Part shown: one piece after another, positions 14,007 to 19,008 of the stretch
How the letters are laid out: each line of letters opens with the position of its first letter
Numbering within the stretch: the first letter of the stretch is position 1
Origin: DATDTB01 sp035291025
GTDB lineage: Archaea; Iainarchaeota; Iainarchaeia; JAFGOX01; DATDTB01
NCBI GenBank assembly: GCA_035291025.1
Contig: DATDTB010000006.1
Span: 1-19,008, forward strand
Reading direction: 5' to 3'
Length of the DNA stretch: 19,008 bases
Notes under the pieces: model-generated
Databases searched by the model: none
Seen by the model: only the letters and a program-made list of their open reading frames with translations
What the model was told of the DNA's origin: nothing
Translations under genes and position numbers: made by a program

Positions 14007-14137
14007 AGTCCCGTCGTCTAGCGGCCAAGGATAGTGGCCTTTGGAGCACTTTTGGTTGTTTTCAAAACAAGTTCCCTCTGACAGGAGGGAATGTGCAAAG
14101 CAAGCCATTGACCCCGGTTCGAATCCGGGCGGGACTA
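14007..14137 (+). tRNA. tRNA-Gln (anticodon UUG) with intron
   Basis: Exons 14007-14044 and 14103-14137 fold as a cloverleaf. The acceptor AGTCCCG pairs with CGGGACT and the discriminator is A. The anticodon stem GTGGC pairs with GCCAT, and the anticodon is TTG at 14041-14043. The T arm is CCCGG-TTCGAAT-CCGGG. The gene is split by a 58-base intron at the canonical 37/38 position. No CCA is encoded. A T-run (14138-14142) follows. An upstream TTTTAAAAA (13959-13967) is a possible TATA box. Confidence 0.95.
14045..14102 (+). other. tRNA-Gln intron with canonical bulge-helix-bulge splice sites
   Basis: A strict BHB can be drawn. The central 4-bp helix is CTTT (14039-14042) with AAAG (14097-14100). 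The 5' bulge is GGA (14043-14045) and the 3' bulge CAA (14101-14103). The outer helix is GCAC (14046-14049) with GTGC (14093-14096). Cutting after the second base of each bulge removes 58 bases. Inside the intron there is a 7-bp hairpin (TTCCCTC 14072-14078 with GAGGGAA 14085-14091) and a TTGTTT/AAACAA hairpin. The archaeal splicing endonuclease EndA would process it. Confidence 0.92.
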
Positions 14138-14160
14138 TTTTTACAGAGCAAAAAAAAACA

Positions 14161-14169
14161 GTTATAAAA
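14161..14169 (+). promoter_or_regulatory. TATA box of the Zn-ribbon/aEF-1beta operon
   Basis: GTTATAAAA is centred about 33 bases before ATG 14198. It would give a transcript with a very short leader covering the Zn-ribbon gene, aEF-1beta and probably cytidine deaminase. Confidence 0.5.
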
Positions 14170-14197
14170 AAAAACGTTTGCTGGGAGTTGATTGGAA

Positions 14198-14359
14198 ATG
14201 AAGGGAAAGATTTGCAGTTCCTGCGGTTCCTCGGTGCTGAACAAGTACACTGAATTCAAGTGCCCGGGTTGCGGCAAGAACGAAATAGTGAGGTGCGAGA
14301 AGTGCAGGCGCTTGACCAACGAATACAAGTGCAAGGACTGCGGCTTCAGCGGGCCTTGA
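14198..14359 (+). CDS. Small Zn-ribbon RNA-binding protein (COG2888-like, translation associated)
   Basis: ATG 14198 to TGA 14357-14359 encodes 53 residues. Four CxxC pairs (CSSC, CPGC, CEKC, CKDC) form two zinc ribbons. The layout and the ending CKDCGFSGP match the small archaeal zinc-ribbon proteins usually encoded directly before aEF-1beta. It is thought to bind RNA or ribosomes. The aEF-1beta start follows 35 bases later, so the two are in one operon. Confidence 0.88.
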   Translation: MKGKICSSCGSSVLNKYTEFKCPGCGKNEIVRCEKCRRLTNEYKCKDCGFSGP

Positions 14360-14394
14360 AATTGGAAAAAGGAAAAAAGGAGTTGAAGCCGGGA

Positions 14395-14664
14395 ATGGGT
14401 TTTGTTTTCAATGTCTACGCCGTTTACCCTGAAGGCCCCGACGAGGCCAAGGGCGTTGAAGAGTCAGTGAGGGCGTTGAAGGTGGAAGGCGCTGAACTGC
14501 GCGACTTGAAAGTCGAGCCCCTTGCCTTTGGGTTGAGCGTCGTAAAAGTAGGTTACGTCTTCGACGACAAGGGCTCCAAGGGCTTGGACGTCAAAATAGA
14601 GGAAGAACTCAAGAAGGTCAAGGGCGTGCAAAGCGTTGAAGTCGCCATGAGCACGCTGCTTTGA
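14395..14664 (+). CDS. Translation elongation factor aEF-1beta
   Basis: From ATG 14395 the product is 89 residues, the standard archaeal length. The pattern MGFVFNVYAVYPEGPD...LKVEPLAFGLSVVKVGYVFDD...VKGVQSVEVAMSTLL matches the ferredoxin-like nucleotide-exchange domain. It releases GDP from aEF-1alpha. The frame is open further upstream into the Zn-ribbon gene, but AGGAG (14378-14382) and family length favour this start. The deaminase gene begins 10 bases after the stop. Confidence 0.92.
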   Translation: MGFVFNVYAVYPEGPDEAKGVEESVRALKVEGAELRDLKVEPLAFGLSVVKVGYVFDDKGSKGLDVKIEEELKKVKGVQSVEVAMSTLL

Positions 14665-14674
14665 AAGGTTTCAA

Positions 14675-15094
14675 ATGGCTGACTACAAGCCGCTCATTGA
14701 AGCGGCAAGGAAGTCCTTGGAAAGCGTTCACCCCAAGCAGCCCAAAGACTTGTGTTACGGCGCCGCGGTGCTGACGAGTAAGGGGAAAATTTACAGCGCG
14801 TGCAACTATTTTTCCTACACCTCCACTCTCACTTTGCATGCGGAGCAGGCGGCGTTGGCTCACGCGGCGGCGCACGGCGAGCCGGACGTTAAAGCAATTT
14901 CATGCATTTCAACTGAAGGCAGCAAGGAAAAACTGTGCCACCCGTGCGGCATTTGCAAGCAGCTCATTTGGGAGAACAGCTACGACTCAGGCATTGACGT
15001 CGAGGTAGTCATGGCCGCTAGGAATGGAGAGTTTTCCGTTGAGAAAATTTCAAGGCTCTGCCCAAAGCCTTGGCCAGTGAAGCAGCAGGCCTGA
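14675..15094 (+). CDS. cdd: Cytidine deaminase
   Basis: The 139-residue product has the zinc motif HAEQAA (His55, catalytic Glu57) and the second half CHPCGICKQ (Cys91, Cys94), the HAE...PCxxC arrangement of the cytidine deaminase superfamily. It converts cytidine or deoxycytidine to uridine forms in pyrimidine salvage. SACNYFSYTSTLTLHAEQAAL fits the cytidine deaminase substrate region. His rather than Cys as first zinc ligand is a known variant. It lies 10 bases after aEF-1beta and is probably in the same transcript. Confidence 0.9.
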   Translation: MADYKPLIEAARKSLESVHPKQPKDLCYGAAVLTSKGKIYSACNYFSYTSTLTLHAEQAALAHAAAHGEPDVKAISCISTEGSKEKLCHPCGICKQLIWENSYDSGIDVEVVMAARNGEFSVEKISRLCPKPWPVKQQA

Positions 15095-15106
15095 AAACGT
15101 TTTTGG

Positions 15107-15574
15107 CTAAAGGCTTTCCAGCACGCCTTGAATGCGTTTCCAGTGCGCTCCAACCCAGTAAACCTTGCCGCACTTAGTGCACTTCCAGAACTGGCGCGCG
15201 GGAGAACGCACTGAGTATGGAACGCTTTTTTCGACTTCTTCAATCCCGGCGTCTTTGACTAAGGCGTTGCATTCAGTGCAGTGCCTCGGGGTAGGCGCTT
15301 TTGGCGGGCTCAACCCAAGCGCCTTTACCACTTCCCCCAACTGCCCTTCGACGTAAATTGACCCCAATAAGACGCAGCGCGCAATTCGCTTGGACTTTTG
15401 AGCCAATGCCACGTCGCGCGTCAGCAGCACTCGCTTGGAGTCGTGCGCCTCTAGGAGTATTTCATTATCGCCCCAGCCTTTCCCCTTGGCGTACAACGCG
15501 TCGTAGCCGCACAGGCGCAGCCAGCGCGTGAGCTTGCCGAGCATTTCATCAGTCAAGAACTTCGGTGGAGTCAT
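15107..15574 (-). CDS. Mut7-C RNase domain protein (DUF82, PIN-like plus Zn ribbon)
   Basis: The 155-residue product begins FLTDEMLGKLTRWLRLCGYDA, with the acidic pair Asp9-Glu10 and LLTRD further on, as in Mut7-C/PIN-type nucleases. A C-terminal zinc ribbon has CTEC and CTKC pairs followed by KVYWVGAHWKRI. Such free-standing archaeal proteins are predicted metal-dependent ribonucleases; targets are unknown. Start ATG 15574 lies about 31 bases from the TATA-like box shared with rad50. Confidence 0.9.
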   Translation of the reverse strand: MTPPKFLTDEMLGKLTRWLRLCGYDALYAKGKGWGDNEILLEAHDSKRVLLTRDVALAQKSKRIARCVLLGSIYVEGQLGEVVKALGLSPPKAPTPRHCTECNALVKDAGIEEVEKSVPYSVRSPARQFWKCTKCGKVYWVGAHWKRIQGVLESL

Positions 15575-15600
15575 GGGCTTTGAGGGGGGAGGGCGAAAGA

Positions 15601-15609
15601 CTATTTATC
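15601..15609. promoter_or_regulatory. TATA-like box shared by Mut7-C and rad50 genes
   Basis: CTATTTATC (CGATAAATAG on the other strand) is centred 29 bases from the rad50 ATG (15634) and 31 bases from the Mut7-C ATG (15574). Both transcripts would have virtually no leader. No other AT-rich element occurs between the two genes. Confidence 0.55.
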
Positions 15610-15633
15610 GCTTTCCCGTGTTAAGTCTTTGCC

Positions 15634-18324
15634 ATGATAAAGAAGGTCGTGCTGGACAACTGGAAGAGCCACAAGCACTCCGTGTTCGAGTTCGGAAAGG
15701 GCACGAACGTCTTAGTGGGGGTCATGGGGTCTGGGAAGACTAGCGTTGTCGACGCCGTTTCATTTGCGTTGTTTGGCACGTTTCCCGCGCTGAGGGCGAA
15801 AAAACTCAGGCTGGAGGACGTGATAACGAGCAAGCCATACGTTGCAGGCAGCGCGCGCGTCCAAGTCGACTTTGACAACAACAACCAGGTATTCACTGCC
15901 GTACGCGAAGTTGACCGGAAAGGAAAGACTTCACTATCGGAACTGCGCGTTAACGGAAAGCTGGTGGAGGGGCCGATGACCCAGCGCGTCAACTTGGCCA
16001 TAGAACGAGTAACGGGAATGGACTACGACTTGTTTTCCAAGGCCGTGTACGCGGAACAAAACGAGATTGACTACTTCTTGAAGCTGGGCGTTGGCGAGCG
16101 GAAAAAGAAAATAGACGAGCTCTTGGAGCTGCACAAGTACGAAAACGCGCGGCAAAACGCCACGTTCGTTTTGAACAGGTTGAGGGAGAGGGGACTGCAA
16201 AAAGAGCAGGCCCTGGAAAGGGTTGCGGGGGAACTGAGTGGGGTTGGGGAAAGGGAACTGATTGAAGGGTTAAAGGCAACGTCAAAGGAGCTGGAAGCGT
16301 TAAAGGCTTACGGCGAGGCCTTGGGCCAAAGGCTCAAAACTGACGAGGCGCGGCTTGAGGAATTGAAGGCTAGGAAGGAAAAGTTTGAAGCTCTTCAACG
16401 GAGTTCCCACCAGCTGCAGGGAAGCGTTGACCAGTTGAAAGCCCAGGCTGACGCGCTTGCCGAGAGGCATGGTACAACTCACAAAACGCTTGAAGAGATT
16501 TCAAGCGATTACGCCGACGCGGAGTTAAAGTTCAAGGCATTGAAGGCTAGGGACGTGGAACGAGAAGAAGTCGCGTTGAAGGAAAAAGAGGTTTCAACTA
16601 ACAAAAAGGCGCTGGAGGAAGAGCTTGCCAGGGCAATGAGCGAGTTGGGCGCCTACAGCGGTTATTCCGCGATGGAGTTGAAGAGGCTTGCCGCTGAAGC
16701 AACTGCTGAGAGCTCGGAGTTTGCAGGGAAGTACAAGGCCTTCGGCGAAGAACTCTTAAGGCTCGGGGAAACGGTTGCTGGGGTTGCCGGGAGGATTGAG
16801 TCAAGGGAAAGGCAGGCCTCCGACAACAAAAAGCAGGCCTTGGAGCTCAGGGAGTTGGAGAAAATGCTCCAAGGCTTTGACGAAAAATACCCGGAACTGG
16901 AGAAAATGTTCAAGGAAAAAGAGCAGCTGCTCCAGGCTTCAAAAGTGGAGGCTTCAATAAACGAGAAGACAGTGAAAGAATTGAGGGAAGGCGCCGGGAG
17001 GCTGGTTTCAGCTAAGGACTCCTGCCCTGTTTGCGGGCACGCCTTGGACGAGGAACACAAGAAGAAAGTAATAGAGGAAAAGCGCGCAAAGATGAGCGAG
17101 TTAGAGGAAAAGGCGAGGGAGGCAAAGGAGAGGGCGGACGCGCTAATGGAGAACTACGAAGAGCTGAAGTCTGTAATTGAAAGGAAGGCCGACATAAGCA
17201 GGAAAGTGGAGTTGCTTGGGAGCTTCGAGAAAAGAGAACAGGACCTGCAAAAGGAGATCGCTTACTTGGAGGGAGAGAGGAAAAAGTTCACCGAGTCGTT
17301 GTTTGGGAAAAGGCAAACACTGAAGGGGTTGGAAGAAAAAAAGGACGCCTTGGCGAGGAAAACACAGCTGCTCGAGTCAAACCTGGAAAAGGCCTTAAAG
17401 GCCGAAGCGCTGGCCAAGGGGATTGAGGCTGCCTCGCGCGAGGTGGTGCACATGAAGGCCTTGCTTGAAAGAATAAAGTCAGAGGTGTCGCGTGAAAACC
17501 TCGAGGCCTTGGAGGGGGACTTGGAGAAATTGAGGGCGTTGAAACAACTCGTGGTGGCTAGAAGGGAGCTGGGGCAAAAAAAGGCCTTGCTTGAAGAGGC
17601 CTTGGAAAAGGCACGGGCCTTGGAGTTTAACGAAAAAGAGTTTGTCCACGCCTTGGAGTCTGTTGGAAAAGCGGGCGCTGAGTTGAGGGAAAAAAGAGTC
17701 GAGGAAAAAAGGCTTGAAGACAGGGTAACGGAGGCAAGGAAAAAAATTGAAGTCTTGGAAAAGCTGAAGGCTGAAAAAGAGCAGCTGGAGGGAGAAGTGG
17801 AAAAAACGCACCGCGCAGAGAAGAGCATTACTTTGCTCAAGAACTCCCTCCTTGAAACCCAGACAAAGCTGAGGGAGGCGTTCGTTGACTCGACTAACGA
17901 GGCAATGGAAGAGTTGTGGCGAAAGATTTACCCGTACTCCGACTATGAAAGCGTCCGGATAGCCATTGACTCGGGGGATTACGTTTTGCAGTTGAAGGAA
18001 AAGGAAAAGGTTTGGAAGAACGTGGAAGCTGTCGCTTCCGGGGGTGAAAGGAGCGCCGCCGCGCTTGCACTGCGTTTGGCGTTTTCGCTGATTTTGGCGC
18101 AAAAGCTTAGCTGGGTGATACTGGACGAGCCCACCCATAACTTGGACGACAGGGGAATAGAAAAAATGGCCGAACTTTTAAGGGATGGATTGCCGCAGTT
18201 GATCGACCAGGTGTTCGTCATCACGCACGAGGAAAAGCTGAAGCGCGCAGGCAACGGCTCCACGCACGTCATCCACAGGAACAAGGACTTGGAAGAGTGG
18301 GCGTCAATTGAAAGAGTCAATTAG
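15634..18324 (+). CDS. rad50: DNA double-strand break repair ATPase Rad50
   Basis: The 896-residue SMC-like ATPase has Walker A GVMGSGKT (29-36), a long coiled coil, the zinc hook CPVC (Cys464, Cys467) in the middle, the ABC signature ASGGERS near 801-806, Walker B WVILDEP (827-833) and D-loop HNLDD. With Mre11 it tethers and resects DNA ends. The segment MDYDLFSKAVYAEQNEIDYFL matches the Q-loop region. The Walker A Asn usual in Rad50 (GxNGSGK) is Met here. Mre11, HerA and NurA genes, often neighbours in archaea, are absent from this window: the upstream gene is divergent and the downstream genes convergent. Confidence 0.96.
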   Translation: MIKKVVLDNWKSHKHSVFEFGKGTNVLVGVMGSGKTSVVDAVSFALFGTFPALRAKKLRLEDVITSKPYVAGSARVQVDFDNNNQVFTAVREVDRKGKTSLSELRVNGKLVEGPMTQRVNLAIERVTGMDYDLFSKAVYAEQNEIDYFLKLGVGERKKKIDELLELHKYENARQNATFVLNRLRERGLQKEQALERVAGELSGVGERELIEGLKATSKELEALKAYGEALGQRLKTDEARLEELKARKEKFEALQRSSHQLQGSVDQLKAQADALAERHGTTHKTLEEISSDYADAELKFKALKARDVEREEVALKEKEVSTNKKALEEELARAMSELGAYSGYSAMELKRLAAEATAESSEFAGKYKAFGEELLRLGETVAGVAGRIESRERQASDNKKQALELRELEKMLQGFDEKYPELEKMFKEKEQLLQASKVEASINEKTVKELREGAGRLVSAKDSCPVCGHALDEEHKKKVIEEKRAKMSELEEKAREAKERADALMENYEELKSVIERKADISRKVELLGSFEKREQDLQKEIAYLEGERKKFTESLFGKRQTLKGLEEKKDALARKTQLLESNLEKALKAEALAKGIEAASREVVHMKALLERIKSEVSRENLEALEGDLEKLRALKQLVVARRELGQKKALLEEALEKARALEFNEKEFVHALESVGKAGAELREKRVEEKRLEDRVTEARKKIEVLEKLKAEKEQLEGEVEKTHRAEKSITLLKNSLLETQTKLREAFVDSTNEAMEELWRKIYPYSDYESVRIAIDSGDYVLQLKEKEKVWKNVEAVASGGERSAAALALRLAFSLILAQKLSWVILDEPTHNLDDRGIEKMAELLRDGLPQLIDQVFVITHEEKLKRAGNGSTHVIHRNKDLEEWASIERVN

Positions 18325-18351
18325 GGGAAAAAGGGAAGGAATTGAAGAAAG

Positions 18352-18378
18352 CCCCCCCTCAAGCGGCTTCTTGGGGGG
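18352..18378. terminator. GC-rich hairpin between convergent rad50 and rps17e
   Basis: CCCCCC (18353-18358) pairs with GGGGGG (18373-18378) around a short loop that includes the S17e stop. On the minus strand the hairpin is followed by a pyrimidine-rich tract. It may terminate one or both converging transcripts. Confidence 0.4.
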
Positions 18379-18610
18379 TTTGCGGTTGCTCGAATTTTTG
18401 CACGACTATTTCTTCCTTTTCGCTTTGGACTCGGGCGAACCTGCACAAGTATCCAGCCATCAAGTTGATTATGGTCTTGGAATACGGGAGCTTTAGTTCC
18501 TGGCTCAAAATGGACTTGTTTGCGCCGAAGTCGTCCTTGAACTTTTCAGGGTAGATCTGGAACAGTTTCTCGGCCTTGTTCTTGAAGTTTTTAGACAACA
18601 GTTTTCCCAT
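18359..18610 (-). CDS. rps17e: 30S ribosomal protein S17e
   Basis: From ATG 18610 the product is 83 residues, starting MGKLLSKNFKNKAEKLFQIYPEKFKDDFGANK and continuing to TIINLMAGYLCRFARVQ, which matches the S17e pattern (MGKIRxxFIKR...YPDxFTxDFExNK...RNxIAGYITR). The family is specific to Archaea and Eukarya. A longer frame reaches 18622, but the internal ATG fits the family. It lies 29 bases after rpoK and is probably in the same operon. Confidence 0.9.
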   Translation of the reverse strand: MGKLLSKNFKNKAEKLFQIYPEKFKDDFGANKSILSQELKLPYSKTIINLMAGYLCRFARVQSEKEEIVVQKFEQPQTPQEAA

Positions 18611-18639
18611 AATTAAAAGCACCTTTTTCTTTTCCTTTT

Positions 18640-18846
18640 TCAGAACGGCTCAATTATTTCCTGCACGCCGCCGGGCAGTTCCCGCACCACGGCCAATGGG
18701 ATCTTTTTCTCCTCCAATTCAATCCTGGCCAGCTGGACAGGGTCGGAAACCCCTTTCGGGACCTTTACCAAGGGCGGTGCGCCCAGTGACAACTGCAGCG
18801 CACGAGCGCCCAAGAGCCTTGAAAACTCAAACCTCGTCAAGTCCAT
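18640..18846 (-). CDS. rpoK: DNA-directed RNA polymerase subunit K (Rpb6/omega homologue)
   Basis: The 68-residue product MDLTRFEFSRLLGARALQLSLGAPPLVKV...DPVQLARIELEEKKIPLAVVRELPGG matches RpoK throughout. The GARALQLSLGAPP core and the DPxxxAxxE...IPxxVxRxLP tail are diagnostic. It aids assembly and stability of the archaeal RNA polymerase. Its start is a plain ATG. Confidence 0.95.
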   Translation of the reverse strand: MDLTRFEFSRLLGARALQLSLGAPPLVKVPKGVSDPVQLARIELEEKKIPLAVVRELPGGVQEIIEPF

Positions 18847-19008
18847 TCCAACAACACCCCGACTAAGCGAAAAACACGAACCAGTTCGCTAGCTCACTAA
18901 AAAACGGCTATGGCGTTTTTGCTTGACTAAAAGGGGTGGGGAAACGATTTTAAAGCCATTGCCGGCGACGTGCCAGTCTTTAAGGCTAAACAAAGGCTTT
19001 GACGTCCT
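18847..19008. other. Intergenic leader upstream of rpoK
   Basis: No gene is visible on the plus strand. On the minus strand a TATA-like TTTAAAATC (18947-18955) could start a leader of about 80 bases for rpoK. The leader contains a small hairpin (AAAAACG 18900-18906 with CGTTTTT 18914-18920) and an AGCGAA/TTCGCT repeat (18866-18871 with 18885-18890). A minus frame ending DVKAFV-stop at 18986 may be the tail of the next gene, but too little is present to judge. Confidence 0.35.

Noticed and set aside
1..19008. Insertion sequences, transposases, phage or toxin-antitoxin genes
   Set aside because: No transposase, integrase, phage structural protein or recognisable toxin was found. The window looks like core chromosome with some surface-protein genes.
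18986..19008. Tail of a leftward gene at the right edge
   Set aside because: Only about seven codons (ending DVKAFV) are visible, too few to claim a gene.

Overview
The window looks like part of an archaeal chromosome of moderate GC, most likely from a DPANN-type lineage (Diapherotrites or Micrarchaeota-like; the lineage is inference, the domain is secure). Archaeal markers are RpoK, ribosomal protein S17e, aEF-1beta with its Zn-ribbon partner, class I CCA-adding enzyme, single-subunit archaeal Elp3, COG2106 SPOUT methyltransferase, Rad50 with a zinc hook, class III (pilin-type) signal peptides, and a tRNA-Gln with a bulge-helix-bulge intron. TATA-like boxes lie 22-33 nt upstream of many start codons, which suggests largely leaderless transcription. 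GTG and TTG starts are common.

Layout. Bases 1-129 hold the start of a leftward gene with a signal peptide. 218-1039 is an NFACT-R protein that lacks the NFACT-N half of RqcH/NEMF. 1036-1599 (-) is a site-2-protease-type metallopeptidase. 1713-2332 (+) and 4269-2312 (-) are two convergent operons with two and four pilin-like single-TM proteins. tRNA-Gly(UCC) follows, then a leftward pair of a SPOUT RNA methyltransferase and a winged-helix protein, a divergent NTF2-like protein, a small very basic protein, and Elp3.

About 700 bases (8043-8750) carry no convincing gene. They hold hairpins, G-runs and a dense array of short inverted repeats built on TTGAC/GTCAA. A predicted winged-helix DNA-binding protein begins immediately downstream of the array.

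The right half contains a secreted/anchored protein, ThpR, a lone type II/IV secretion (FlaI/TadA-like) ATPase that could power the pilins, CCA-adding enzyme, intron-containing tRNA-Gln, the run Zn-ribbon / aEF-1beta / cytidine deaminase, a Mut7-C ribonuclease divergent from rad50, and the rpoK-rps17e operon.

Themes are tRNA and translation (tRNA-Gly, tRNA-Gln, CCA enzyme, Elp3, SPOUT, aEF-1beta, S17e, NFACT-R), DNA repair (Rad50) and surface structures (pilins, ATPase, secreted proteins). The least explained part is the repeat-rich region at 8.1-8.75 kb. Three divergent gene pairs also appear to share a single, near-symmetrical TATA box.
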